Notes: generated by a model from the sequence alone, not told the origin. A stretch of 17,739 bases of DNA from Bacteroidota bacterium (GCA_023453125.1 JAEXUB010000131.1:1-17739), one strand, 5' to 3'. Shown: positions 1 to 8,242, numbered from the stretch's first letter. Made by a program: numbers and translations.

Positions 1-1201
1 GGGTACTCCTGACGGATGCTGGCTCGGATGCAATATGAGCTGCGCAAAGGGGGTTAACAATTATATAGTGCGTACCGGCCCTTACAAAGGGGAATGCGTA
101 ATTGTTGACGGTCCGGAATATGAAAACGCAGGGGGCCTCGGTTCAAATTGCGGTATCTTTAATCCCGACTATATAATTGAAGCCAATTTCTATTGCGATA
201 CATATGGAATATGCACAATTACCTGGGCAACTCTACTTGCATTTGTAATGGAATGCTACGAAAACGGAGTTCTTAATGAAGAGAGAACAGGCGGATTGAA
301 ACTCAATTTCGGCAATGCAGATAACGCAATGGAACTTCTGCATCAGCTTGCACGCGGCGAAGGATTCGGCAAGATTGCCGGTATGGGTGTTAGGAAAATG
401 AAAGAAATGTTCATTGCAAACGGATGGGGAGACCCTCAGTTTATTACCGATATCGGAATGGAAAATAAGGGTCTTGAATATTCCGAATATGTATCTAAAG
501 AATCTCTTGCACAGCAGGGGGGATTTGCGCTTACAAATAAAGGTCCCCAGCACGATGAAGCCTGGCTTATCTTTATGGACATGGTGAACAACCAGATTCC
601 GACTTTTGAAAACAAAGCTGAAGCTCTTCACTATTTCCCGATGTTCAGAACCTGGTTCGGACTTGTAGGGCTCTGCAAACTTCCATGGAACGACGTTGAG
701 CCTGCTGACAACGCACAGACTTCAGAACCGGCTAAAGTTCCCGAACACGTTGATAACTATGTTACATTATATAAATCCGTTACCGGAAGGGATTTTGACA
801 AGCACAGGCTTATTCAGGATTCCGAAAGAGTATATAACTACCAGAGAATGTTCAACCTCCGCCGCGGTTTCGGTACACGCAAATGGGATAATCAGCCCTT
901 CCGCGCCGCCGGTCCTGTTACTGTTGAAGAATATGAATCGAGGCAGGAAAGATACGATAAGCAGCTTAAAGAGATAATCGGTTTCGATCCGGAAGGAAAG
1001 AGCACCGAAGAAAAGATGAAAGCATTACGCGCTTACCGTGAATCGCAGTATGAAAAACTGAAAGACGCGGTTTATAAGAGAAGAGGATGGGACGAAAACG
1101 GCGTGCCGAAACTCGAATTCCTCAAATCAATAGGAATGGATCTTCCCGAGCTTGTTGAACTGCGCACCAAATATGATAAAGGCGAATGGAAACTTAAATA
1201 A
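1..1201 (+). CDS. Aldehyde ferredoxin oxidoreductase family protein (tungstopterin enzyme), C-terminal part, 5' end outside window
   Basis: The frame is open from base 2 to the stop at 1199-1201, so about 399 C-terminal residues are present and the N-terminal tungstopterin-binding domain lies outside. AOR-family enzymes oxidise aldehydes to acids, or act as subunits of larger electron-transfer complexes, using a bis-pterin tungsten centre and one 4Fe-4S cluster. Three cysteines spaced Cx3Cx3C (visible residues 6, 10, 14) and a fourth at visible residue 225 (GLVGLC) sit where the cluster ligands of AOR fall, about 210 residues apart. A DTYGIC motif matches the first DxxGL(D/C)-type pterin motif. 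The end of the protein has the RRGWDENGVP segment typical of the AOR C-terminus. The usual DPR...RG.H stretch is replaced by KGPQHDEAW. This looks more like the larger BamB-type AOR branch than classical AOR, from memory. No AOR electron-transfer partner gene is visible downstream before the terminator. Confidence 0.85.
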   Translation, partial: GTPDGCWLGCNMSCAKGVNNYIVRTGPYKGECVIVDGPEYENAGGLGSNCGIFNPDYIIEANFYCDTYGICTITWATLLAFVMECYENGVLNEERTGGLKLNFGNADNAMELLHQLARGEGFGKIAGMGVRKMKEMFIANGWGDPQFITDIGMENKGLEYSEYVSKESLAQQGGFALTNKGPQHDEAWLIFMDMVNNQIPTFENKAEALHYFPMFRTWFGLVGLCKLPWNDVEPADNAQTSEPAKVPEHVDNYVTLYKSVTGRDFDKHRLIQDSERVYNYQRMFNLRRGFGTRKWDNQPFRAAGPVTVEEYESRQERYDKQLKEIIGFDPEGKSTEEKMKALRAYRESQYEKLKDAVYKRRGWDENGVPKLEFLKSIGMDLPELVELRTKYDKGEWKLK

Positions 1202-1213
1202 GCCAAAATAAAT

Positions 1214-1247
1214 AACCCCCGCCAATACGGCGGGGGTTTTTCTTTTT
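1214..1247 (+). terminator. Rho-independent terminator after the AOR-family gene
   Basis: A perfect stem of CCCCCGCC with GGCGGGGG (10 pairs including the flanking AA/TT) and a 5-base loop AATAC is followed by a T-rich tract. It begins 13 bases after the stop codon, so the AOR-family gene is the last gene of its transcription unit. Confidence 0.92.
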
Positions 1248-1287
1248 AGGAGTGTTAAATATTAAATAAATAATTCAGGAGATCTTT

Positions 1288-2928
1288 ATGTTCAAAGGAC
1301 ATCCGAAAGGATTATTCGTTGCGTTTTTTACCAATATGGGGGAACGTTTCGGTTTTTATACTATGATTGCCATACTGGCGATGTTTCTGCAGGCCAAGTA
1401 TAATCTAAATACCGATACTACTGGATGGATCTACAGTATTTTTATGAATTCGATTTATGCACTTGCATTGCTGGGCGGATTTCTGGCAGACAGAACCCAG
1501 AATTACAAAGGGGTAATTATGACCGGCATTATTGTAATGCTCGCCGGCTACCTTCTTCTTGCCATTCCCGGTATGGGGCTTCCTTTTGCAATTGCAGGGC
1601 TTCTTGTAATTGCGTTCGGCAACGGTTTGTTTAAAGGAAACCTGCAGGCTCTGGTTGGTCAGCTCTATGATGATCCGAAATATTCAAAGCTAAGGGACAG
1701 TGCATTCTCGGTGTTCTATATGGGAATAAATATAGGAGCATTTTTTGCTCCCAGCGCCGCAAGCGGAATACGCTCCTGGTATCTCGGCCTTCACGGATTA
1801 AAATATGATGCCGATATGGCGGGGCTCTGCAATCAGATGCTTTACGGGGGATTGAAAGATACAACTGCAATGCAGAGAATTGCGGATAACTGTGCCGGCG
1901 CACCGGTTGCGGATTTAACGGAATTCGCCAGAAAATATCTTGATGTCTTCAGCACCGGCTATAATTACGCATTTGCAATTGCCGCAGGCGCTATGCTGAT
2001 TTCCCTCGCAATCTATTTTATATTCAAAAAACATCTGCCCGATAGAAAAGCTCTTTTATCAAAAGATTCTAAAATGCTTGAGATGTCCAAGGCAGAAGAA
2101 AAGAAGAGAATGACTGCATTGTTCCTGGTATTCTTTGTTGTAATATTCTTCTGGATGTCTTTTCAGCAGAGCGGATTAACACTTACCTGGTTTGCAAGGG
2201 ATTATACGGTTAAGGAAGTAAGTCCATTTACGAATATTTTATTTAACCTATTCTCTCTGCTCGGTATAATTGCCGCTCTGTATGGAATAGTTTATCTGTT
2301 CAAAAAGAATGCAACTGCAAGACACAGGGGAATAGGGGGGGCGCTGATGATTGCAGGTGCAGCAGCTGCTTACTTCATCTTCAAAAGCTTCCCGGAGATA
2401 AATCCTATTGAACCGGAAATTTTCCAGCAGTTCAATCCTATCTTCATTGTTGTGCTTACACCTGTTGTTATTGTATTCTTTGAATATCTGCGCAAGAAAA
2501 ATATTGAGCCTTCAACCCCGAGGAAAATAGCAATAGGAATGATTCTGGCCGCGGTTGCATACGCTATTCTGGCTTTCGGTTCATTCGGACTTTCATCGCC
2601 GACAGCACTTGCCGGACAGCCTTCGCCGGACAGGGTGTCCTCTTTCTGGCTAATTAATACTTACCTTATACTTACTTTCGGAGAGCTCTTTTTAAGTCCG
2701 ATGGGAATTTCATTCGTATCAAAAGTAGCCCCTCCCCGTTTTCAGGGTTTAATGCAGGGGGGATGGTTTGCCGCTACTGCAATCGGAAACCAGCTGCTTG
2801 TTGTGGGAAGCTTTATATGGTCCCGATTCGAGGTTTGGCACGTTTGGGGAATCTTTGTAGTCTGCTGTATCCTCTCGGCAGGATTTGTATTTGCAATAAT
2901 TAAGAGGCTTGAATCTGTAGCTGAATAG
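1288..2928 (+). CDS. POT-family (PTR2) proton-dependent oligopeptide transporter, copy 1
   Basis: This is a 546-residue integral inner membrane protein of the major facilitator superfamily, POT/PTR branch, expected to import di- and tripeptides with protons. It has many hydrophobic segments, a GGFLADR loop matching the PTR2 signature near residue 64, and the C-terminal half signature around PRFQGLMQGGW. The proton-coupling motif usually written ExxERFxYY reads NMGERFGFY at residues 16-24, so the first glutamate is asparagine. The start is supported by AGGAG at 1277-1281, six bases before ATG. It has its own terminator. The downstream gene is a close paralogue that aligns by eye without gaps, indicating a tandem duplication followed by divergence. 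Substrate specificity cannot be read from the sequence. Confidence 0.9.
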   Translation: MFKGHPKGLFVAFFTNMGERFGFYTMIAILAMFLQAKYNLNTDTTGWIYSIFMNSIYALALLGGFLADRTQNYKGVIMTGIIVMLAGYLLLAIPGMGLPFAIAGLLVIAFGNGLFKGNLQALVGQLYDDPKYSKLRDSAFSVFYMGINIGAFFAPSAASGIRSWYLGLHGLKYDADMAGLCNQMLYGGLKDTTAMQRIADNCAGAPVADLTEFARKYLDVFSTGYNYAFAIAAGAMLISLAIYFIFKKHLPDRKALLSKDSKMLEMSKAEEKKRMTALFLVFFVVIFFWMSFQQSGLTLTWFARDYTVKEVSPFTNILFNLFSLLGIIAALYGIVYLFKKNATARHRGIGGALMIAGAAAAYFIFKSFPEINPIEPEIFQQFNPIFIVVLTPVVIVFFEYLRKKNIEPSTPRKIAIGMILAAVAYAILAFGSFGLSSPTALAGQPSPDRVSSFWLINTYLILTFGELFLSPMGISFVSKVAPPRFQGLMQGGWFAATAIGNQLLVVGSFIWSRFEVWHVWGIFVVCCILSAGFVFAIIKRLESVAE

Positions 2929-2952
2929 GGATTCTTTTTTAATCTTTTTATG

Positions 2953-2984
2953 AGCCGGGCAGGGTGTTTCTGTCCGGCTTTTTT
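2953..2984 (+). terminator. Rho-independent terminator after POT copy 1
   Basis: A 10-base stem (AGCCGGGCAG with CTGTCCGGCT, one G-U pair) with a 7-base loop is followed by six T. It lies 24 bases after the stop codon and separates the two transporter genes, so the second probably has its own promoter in the roughly 90 bases that follow. Confidence 0.9.
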
Positions 2985-3076
2985 GTTTATATTTGGGCGG
3001 TGAATAGGTAAATACCTTACAGACTAAAGTATAGATTTTTTTTAATTAACAACACTCAACAAAACAAAGAGGCTTT

Positions 3077-4717
3077 ATGTTCAAAGGACACCCAAAAGGG
3101 CTTTACGTGGCATTCTTTGCCAACATGGGAGAGCGTTTCGGTTTCTACACAATGATGGCTATCCTGGTAATGTTCCTTCAGGCCCGTTTTAATCTCGATG
3201 CTTCCAATGCGGGCGTAATTTACAGCGTATTCTATTTCTCTATTTATGCTCTGGCTTTGGTTGGCGGTTTTATTGCGGACAGGTCGCAGAATTACAAAGG
3301 GGTAATTACCGTTGGCATTATCATCATGTTCATCGGATATATCCTAATGGCTATTCCGGGAATGGGCTTGCCCTTCGCATTGGCAGGATTATTTACTATT
3401 GCCCTCGGCAACGGCTTGTTTAAAGGCAATCTTCAGGCATTAGTCGGACAGATGTACGACAATCCACAGTATTCTAAATTAAGAGACACAGCATTCAGTA
3501 TTTTTTATATGGGCATTAACGTCGGCGCGTTTTTCGCTCCGAACGCAGCAAGAACAGTCCGTTCCTGGTATCTTGGGACGCAAGGTTTTAAATATGATGC
3601 CGACCTTCCGGGGCTTTGCAACCAGATGATAAGCGGAACACTTACCGATACTTCTAAACTCAGCGAGCTTGCTACTAAAGTATCAGCTGCTCCTGTTACC
3701 GATTTGAAAGCATTCGCAGAACAGTACATCGGTGTTTTTTCAACCGGTTATAACTACGCATTCGGCATTGCCGCTATCGCAATGCTCATTTCTCTTATTG
3801 TTTACTTCCTTTTCAAACAGCACCTCCCAGATAAAAAAGCACTCGGCGCTCAGGGAGCCGCTGCGGCTGAAATGCCTAAAGCAGAAGAGAAGAAGAGACT
3901 TATTGCTCTCGGACTCGTATTTATCACCGTTATCTTCTTCTGGATGTCATTCCATCAGAACGGTCTTACATTAACTTATTTTGCCCGCGATTATACGGCA
4001 AAGACAGTTGACCCTGTTACGAATATAATATTTAACGTAGGTTCATTTATTACCTTAATGGCAGGCATCTACGGCGTGGTTTACGCTTTCAAAAGAGGCG
4101 GCACCGGAAAACAGAAAATGATCGGCGGAGCCCTCTTTGTTGTCGGTACAATTCTTACATATGTACTTTATAAAGGATTCCCTTCCGAAAACCTGATTGA
4201 ACCGGAAGTATTTCAGCAGTTCAACCCGGCATATATTGTAGTGCTTACACCTCTTGTACTCGGAATTTTCGCATTCCTCAATAAGAGGGGAATAGAGCCT
4301 TCAACTCCGCGTAAGATAGGAATCGGTATGATTCTGGCCGCAGTCGGATTCACTGTTATGATTATCGGCTCAACAAGCTTATTATCCCCGTCAGAACTTG
4401 CGGGGCAGCCTTCACCGGACCGCGTTTCCCCTTATTGGCTTATAAGCACATATTTTGTATTCACTGTTGCAGAATTGTTCCTCAGTCCGATGGGATTATC
4501 ATTCGTATCCAAAGTTGCACCTCCCCGTTTCCAGGGCTTAATGCAGGGAGGCTGGCTCGGTGCTACAGCATTGGGCAACCAGCTCCTTTTTGTAGGCTCT
4601 ACAATGTGGCTTAAGATTGAAATCTGGCAGGTATGGTTAATTTTCGTTGTATGCTGTCTCCTATCGGCCGCTTTCATATTCACAATGATGAAACGCCTCG
4701 AATCGGCTACCAAATAA
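3077..4717 (+). CDS. POT-family (PTR2) proton-dependent oligopeptide transporter, copy 2
   Basis: This is a second 546-residue peptide transporter, the tandem paralogue of the preceding gene. The opening MFKGHPKGL and the ends (KRLESA versus KRLESV) are shared, and the two proteins align along their full length without visible gaps. The most divergent parts are the periplasmic/linker stretches around residues 185-215 and 255-270. It carries the same NxxER form of the proton-coupling motif (N16, E19, R20) and the same PRFQGLMQGGW signature. AGAGG at 3068-3072 lies four bases before ATG. It is flanked by terminators on both sides and is probably transcribed alone. The two copies may differ in peptide preference or expression; this is inference. 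Confidence 0.9.
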   Translation: MFKGHPKGLYVAFFANMGERFGFYTMMAILVMFLQARFNLDASNAGVIYSVFYFSIYALALVGGFIADRSQNYKGVITVGIIIMFIGYILMAIPGMGLPFALAGLFTIALGNGLFKGNLQALVGQMYDNPQYSKLRDTAFSIFYMGINVGAFFAPNAARTVRSWYLGTQGFKYDADLPGLCNQMISGTLTDTSKLSELATKVSAAPVTDLKAFAEQYIGVFSTGYNYAFGIAAIAMLISLIVYFLFKQHLPDKKALGAQGAAAAEMPKAEEKKRLIALGLVFITVIFFWMSFHQNGLTLTYFARDYTAKTVDPVTNIIFNVGSFITLMAGIYGVVYAFKRGGTGKQKMIGGALFVVGTILTYVLYKGFPSENLIEPEVFQQFNPAYIVVLTPLVLGIFAFLNKRGIEPSTPRKIGIGMILAAVGFTVMIIGSTSLLSPSELAGQPSPDRVSPYWLISTYFVFTVAELFLSPMGLSFVSKVAPPRFQGLMQGGWLGATALGNQLLFVGSTMWLKIEIWQVWLIFVVCCLLSAAFIFTMMKRLESATK

Positions 4718-4738
4718 ATATTAATTGAATATTAAACA

Positions 4739-4766
4739 GAAAACCCGGCGTCTGCCGGGTTTTTTG
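4739..4766 (+). terminator. Rho-independent terminator between convergent POT copy 2 and thiS
   Basis: The stem AAACCCGGC / GCCGGGTTT with a GTCT loop is followed by a run of T on the plus strand. On the minus strand the same hairpin is followed by TTTTCTGTTT, so it could also stop transcription of the convergent thiF-thiS unit, whose last stop is at 4793. Confidence 0.9.
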
Positions 4767-4792
4767 TTTTAAATTTCTTATCCGCTTTCTCT

Positions 4793-5002
4793 TTATCCGC
4801 CGCTAATCATATGTATTACATCCACTTTGTCCCCTTCTTTGAAAGTGGCTCCGGCGTATTCATCCCTTTTAATAAGTGTTCCGTTTATTTTTACAACGAG
4901 ATTCCTGAATGAGAATTTGCGTATTTCGAAAAGCTCGGTAATAGTAAGGATTGATTTATCGGTTTCAATAATCTCTTCTCGGTTGTTAAGCGTTATTTTC
5001 AT
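4793..5002 (-). CDS. thiS: ThiS-like ubiquitin-fold sulfur carrier protein
   Basis: This 69-residue protein ends in the diglycine tail ISGG, which is the hallmark of ThiS/MoaD carriers. In these, the C-terminal glycine is adenylated by a ThiF/MoeB partner and then loaded as a thiocarboxylate that donates sulfur. The body has the NGxxI...D.Y....GDKVDVI pattern of ThiS (NG at about residues 41-42, EGDKVDVI at about 56-63). The gene overlaps the end of thiF by 17 bases on the same strand, which implies translational coupling and partnership. ThiS rather than MoaD is favoured by the short length and the thiF partner. A role in another sulfur pathway is possible because no thiG, thiH or thiC is visible in the window. 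Confidence 0.85.
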   Translation of the reverse strand: MKITLNNREEIIETDKSILTITELFEIRKFSFRNLVVKINGTLIKRDEYAGATFKEGDKVDVIHMISGG

Positions 5003-5591
5003 GCTGCCTCATTTCTCCGATTAATAATTCAAGTGCTACGTTGGCCATCATGTTAGCTACTGTGCAGACCCGGGGTGCAAGAACCGGCGTTTCGGGAGTT
5101 GCTTCTGTCTCGCCGTCCCCTACAATATACAGATTGTCAGATTTCTCCACTTTAATTTTATCATTCATTCCCCAGCCGGCCATACCGGAACCGCATACAA
5201 TTGGCTTCGCAGGAAAATTCGTTAGTGCTGTTTCAATTATCATCTGTTTCATTTCGGCTTTGTCGAATGCCTCTATAATAACATCGCAATCCCCGAATAA
5301 TTTTACAATATCTTCTGGGCCGAGCTTAATAATATGCGGCTCAATAATAATATGTGGATTAATCTTTTCTATGTTTTCTTTCAGCGCGGCTGCTTTAAAC
5401 ATTCCTATCTGGCTGAAAAAGAAATACTGCCTGTTAAGATTGCTTTCCTCAACTTTATCAAAGTCGGCAATAATAAGCCGGCCGGTTCCAATTCGGGCAA
5501 GGGCAACGGCCGCGTTGCTTCCCAATCCGCCGCATCCTGCAATGCCTACGCATTTTCCCTTCAGCTTTTCTTTTATCTGCTCAAACGTCAT
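4986..5591 (-). CDS. thiF: ThiF-family sulfur carrier adenylyltransferase (short form)
   Basis: This is an E1-like enzyme of 201 residues that would use ATP to adenylate the C-terminus of the ThiS carrier encoded immediately downstream. Visible features are a nucleotide-binding GxGGLGS loop at residues 19-25, the acidic D43/D45 pair, the N51-x2-R54-Q55 motif, K66, and D110 in EAFD. C133 is a candidate for the reactive cysteine. The two CxxC zinc-binding pairs of E. coli-type ThiF/MoeB are absent, and the protein is about 50 residues shorter than E. coli ThiF. It fits the short ThiF family 2 (TIGR02354-like, by recollection). No TPP riboswitch elements are recognisable in the 111 bases upstream. 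It faces the divergent aat gene. Confidence 0.86.
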   Translation of the reverse strand: MTFEQIKEKLKGKCVGIAGCGGLGSNAAVALARIGTGRLIIADFDKVEESNLNRQYFFFSQIGMFKAAALKENIEKINPHIIIEPHIIKLGPEDIVKLFGDCDVIIEAFDKAEMKQMIIETALTNFPAKPIVCGSGMAGWGMNDKIKVEKSDNLYIVGDGETEATPETPVLAPRVCTVANMMANVALELLIGEMRQHENNA

Positions 5592-5702
5592 AGTAAGACT
5601 TTTTTGTTTATGTGAATATAAATAAAAAGCCCCCTCTGCTCAAAACGGGGAATTTTAATTTTTGTCCCCATTTTCATAGCTTTATTATTAGAGAATTGAA
5701 AA

Positions 5703-6302
5703 ATGAAAAAGAAAAAAGAATATACTCTTGACGATCTCCTGCAACCGGAGATGATGATTCATCTTTACACTCAGGGGGCATTTCCCATGGCCGACAGCGA
5801 GGAGGAAATAAACTGGTATATGCCCGAAGTGAGGACGGTAATACCGGTTGCCGAGTTCAATGTGCCCCGCTCCCTCAGAAAATTTCTTTCATCAAGCGGA
5901 TTTGAATATAAGTTTGACAGCAGCCGGCTTGAGGTAATTAAAAACTGCGCTTCAAGGGAAGAGACCTGGATTTCAAACCGGCTTATAGATGCATATAAAA
6001 ACCTTATCGATCTTGGATTTTTACATTCCGTTGAAACATATCTGGATGGGCGGCTTGCAGGGGGATTATACGGTATAGCATATAAAGGGGCGTTCTTCGG
6101 GGAGTCTATGTTCTCGAATGTACCGCAGGCATCTAAAGCGGCCTTTGTGAAACTTGCCGAAAGACTCCGGCAGAAGGGATTTACCCTCATAGATGTGCAA
6201 TACCAGACAGAGCATCTGAGGATGTTCGGAGCCCGGGAAATATCATTCGACGAATTTACCTCAATGCTGAAAAAGGCATATAAAAAAGAGGTTTTATTCT
6301 AG
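5703..6302 (+). CDS. aat: Leucyl/phenylalanyl-tRNA--protein transferase
   Basis: This cytoplasmic enzyme transfers Leu or Phe from aminoacyl-tRNA to N-terminal Lys or Arg of proteins, creating bacterial N-degrons that ClpS/ClpAP recognise. At 199 residues it is near the usual length for the family. Diagnostic motifs are the QGAFPM segment (residues 24-29), NWYMPEVRTVIP (37-48, equivalent to the WW.P..R motif), SREETWI (84-90), HSVE (108-111), the strongly conserved FFGESMFS (131-138) and LIDVQ (162-166) with the conserved D164 and Q166. The start ATG lacks a good Shine-Dalgarno sequence, but the family alignment begins just after it. The gene is divergent from thiF and is followed by a 127-base gap before the next gene, so it may be monocistronic. 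Confidence 0.93.
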   Translation: MKKKKEYTLDDLLQPEMMIHLYTQGAFPMADSEEEINWYMPEVRTVIPVAEFNVPRSLRKFLSSSGFEYKFDSSRLEVIKNCASREETWISNRLIDAYKNLIDLGFLHSVETYLDGRLAGGLYGIAYKGAFFGESMFSNVPQASKAAFVKLAERLRQKGFTLIDVQYQTEHLRMFGAREISFDEFTSMLKKAYKKEVLF

Positions 6303-6429
6303 AATATCCAATTTATTGTCAAAATTTAGATGATTATGCGGTTTTCCCTTAATTTTTTAAATAATCTTCGATATAAAGCCTCAAAAGAGGAAAATTTCAT
6401 ATATTTCGGCAACAAAATTTGGGTTAATT

Positions 6430-7107
6430 ATGAAAAAAGTATTCTTTTTACTGCTCCTTGCCGGGCTGGTTACCTTAAAGGCGCAGACAGTAGGAGGCAG
6501 TTTTGTAATAGGACTTCCGCAGGGGGAATTTAAACAGAAAGTTGATAACATCGGATTCGGGCTCCAGGTGCACGGTACATTATTCACCCCTTCGGTCAGA
6601 AGCCCCTTTACGGTGGGGTTAAATCTGGGTTATATGGTTTACGGAAACGAATCTTCAACCAGACCCCTAAGCGAGTATATCCCGGATGTTTTTGTCGATG
6701 TAAACAGAACAAATAATATTGCTAATTTCCATCTGTTATTCCAGGTATCTCCGTTTTTCGGGGATGTACGTCCATATGCCGAAGGATTATTCGGCGGTGC
6801 GTATTTGTTTACTACGACAAAAGTAGAAAGCAGGAACTCAAATCAGAATGTATTTGAATCCACCAATTTCGATTCCTATGCGTGGAGCTACGGATTCGGC
6901 GGGGGCTTATTAATTAAGCTTATGGGACCTTCGGGGAGTATGAGCAATCTGTTCCTTGATTTAAAAGCCCGCTATATGTACGGCACAGAGACTGAATACC
7001 TGAAGGAAGGATCTGTAACAATTGTGAACGGAAGGGCATATTACGACGTTCAGAAATCCAAAACGGATTTATTAACTCTGCACGTTGGTGTTGTTGCTTA
7101 CTTTTAG
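6430..7107 (+). CDS. Outer membrane beta-barrel protein (OmpA-like/porin-like barrel, unknown role)
   Basis: This 225-residue exported protein has an N-terminal signal peptide (MKKVFFLLLLAGLVTLKAQ, cleavage probably near residue 19) followed by alternating hydrophobic and polar strands rich in Gly and aromatic residues. It ends with phenylalanine in the VGVVAYF strand, a typical BamA-recognised beta signal. Length and pattern fit an eight-stranded barrel of the PF13505 type. No enzymatic motif is visible. It precedes the aldolase gene by 38 bases with no clear terminator, so the two may be cotranscribed, although the products act in different compartments. Confidence 0.72.
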   Translation: MKKVFFLLLLAGLVTLKAQTVGGSFVIGLPQGEFKQKVDNIGFGLQVHGTLFTPSVRSPFTVGLNLGYMVYGNESSTRPLSEYIPDVFVDVNRTNNIANFHLLFQVSPFFGDVRPYAEGLFGGAYLFTTTKVESRNSNQNVFESTNFDSYAWSYGFGGGLLIKLMGPSGSMSNLFLDLKARYMYGTETEYLKEGSVTIVNGRAYYDVQKSKTDLLTLHVGVVAYF

Positions 7108-7145
7108 ATTATGACTCTTTAAAAATAAATATATGAGGTATTGAA

Positions 7146-8207
7146 ATGATTGACAAAATTCAAAGTCTTCTTGGAAAAGAGGCTGAAGACCTTTTAACCT
7201 ACAAAGCCAAATTTCCAAAAGAACAGCTTCACCTTCCGGGGGGAGATTTCGTAGACAGAATATTCGCGCCTACTGACAGGAACATTAATGTGCTTAAAAA
7301 TCTGGAATGGCTGTTCCAGACCGGCCGCCTTGCCGGCTCCGGTTATCTTTCAATTCTTCCTGTTGATCAGGGTATTGAACACAGTGCGGGCGCATCGTTC
7401 GCAAAGAATCCTATTTACTTCGATCCGGAAAATATTGTTAAGCTTGCTATTGAAGGAGGATGTAACGCTGTTGCATCTACACTCGGCGTTCTAGGTTCAG
7501 TATCAAGAAAATATGCGCACAAGATTCCATTCGTACTTAAAATTAACCATAACGAACTCCTTACATATCCAAACAAATTCGACCAGATTATGTTCGCAAG
7601 CATTGAACAGGCGTGGGATATGGGTGCTGCTGCGGTTGGTGCTACAATTTATTTCGGTTCCGACGAAAGCTCGCGCCAGATTATTGAAGTAAGCGAAGCT
7701 TTCCAGTATGCTCACGAACTCGGCCTGGCTACCATTCTCTGGTGCTATACAAGAAATCCGCAGTTCAAGAAAGATAAGGATTATCACGTATCGGCAGATT
7801 TAACCGGACAGGCTAACCACCTCGGCGTTACAATACAAGCCGATATTATTAAGCAGAAGATGCCCGAAAACAACGGCGGTTACACCGCTTTGAATATGGG
7901 TAATTCCTCTTACGGAAAAATCGACAAACGCGTTTATACCGAACTTACAACCGAGCATCCTATTGATCTCACACGCTATCAGGTAATTAATAACTATATG
8001 GGGCGCGCAGGATTGATTAACAGCGGCGGAGCATCGGGAGAAAATGATTTTGCCGAAGCAACACGCACCGCGGTTATAAATAAAAGAGCAGGCGGTATGG
8101 GACTTATATCGGGACGCAAAGCGTTCCAGCGTCCGATGGATGAAGGGGCAAAACTGCTTCAGACAATCCAGGATGTATATCTCTGCAAAGAAGTTACAAT
8201 TGCATAA
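7146..8207 (+). CDS. fbaB: Class I fructose-bisphosphate aldolase, FbaB/DhnA type
   Basis: The 353-residue cytoplasmic enzyme reversibly cleaves fructose 1,6-bisphosphate to dihydroxyacetone phosphate and glyceraldehyde 3-phosphate through a Schiff base. It matches the bacterial/archaeal FbaB family in length (about 350 residues in E. coli) and motifs: LPVDQGIEH (residues 71-79), a TIM-barrel pattern, ADIIK with the likely Schiff-base lysine at K236, and a GLISGRKAFQRP phosphate-binding segment near the C-terminus. A GAGG Shine-Dalgarno sequence (7135-7138) lies seven bases before ATG. A strong terminator follows directly. The enzyme is metal-independent, unlike class II FbaA. Confidence 0.94.
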   Translation: MIDKIQSLLGKEAEDLLTYKAKFPKEQLHLPGGDFVDRIFAPTDRNINVLKNLEWLFQTGRLAGSGYLSILPVDQGIEHSAGASFAKNPIYFDPENIVKLAIEGGCNAVASTLGVLGSVSRKYAHKIPFVLKINHNELLTYPNKFDQIMFASIEQAWDMGAAAVGATIYFGSDESSRQIIEVSEAFQYAHELGLATILWCYTRNPQFKKDKDYHVSADLTGQANHLGVTIQADIIKQKMPENNGGYTALNMGNSSYGKIDKRVYTELTTEHPIDLTRYQVINNYMGRAGLINSGGASGENDFAEATRTAVINKRAGGMGLISGRKAFQRPMDEGAKLLQTIQDVYLCKEVTIA

Positions 8208-8213
8208 TTACGC

Positions 8214-8242
8214 AAAGAGCGGCTTTAAGCCGCTCTTTTTTT
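8214..8242 (+). terminator. Rho-independent terminator after fbaB
   Basis: A perfect 10-base stem (AAAGAGCGGC / GCCGCTCTTT) with a five-base loop is followed by a T run. It begins seven bases after the fbaB stop and overlaps the stop codon of the convergent minus-strand gene by two bases (8241-8242). It may therefore also act, less strongly, on transcripts from the right. Confidence 0.92.

Noticed and set aside
233..631. A 132-residue minus-strand frame opposite the AOR-family gene
   Set aside because: It is opposite conserved AOR-family sequence and has neither start signals nor domain-like composition.
5041..5625. A 194-residue open frame on the plus strand opposite thiF
   Set aside because: It is antisense to a gene with full E1-enzyme motifs, its translation is low-complexity (Ser, Ile, Pro rich) and it has no ribosome site.
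5625..5672. Alternating CCCC / GGGG / CCCC blocks (5631-5634, 5647-5650, 5666-5669) upstream of aat, resembling an attenuator with two exclusive hairpins
   Set aside because: Each stem is only four to five bases, the loops are AT-rich and unpaired, and there is no leader peptide or riboswitch core. Too weak to call.
5592..5702. Possible TPP riboswitch before thiF
   Set aside because: No CUGAGA or conserved THI-box core could be found on the minus strand in this 111-base stretch.
6378..6390. Small hairpin GCCTC-AAAA-GAGG before the outer membrane barrel gene
   Set aside because: A four-base stem followed by only a short mixed A/T stretch is not convincing as a terminator for aat.
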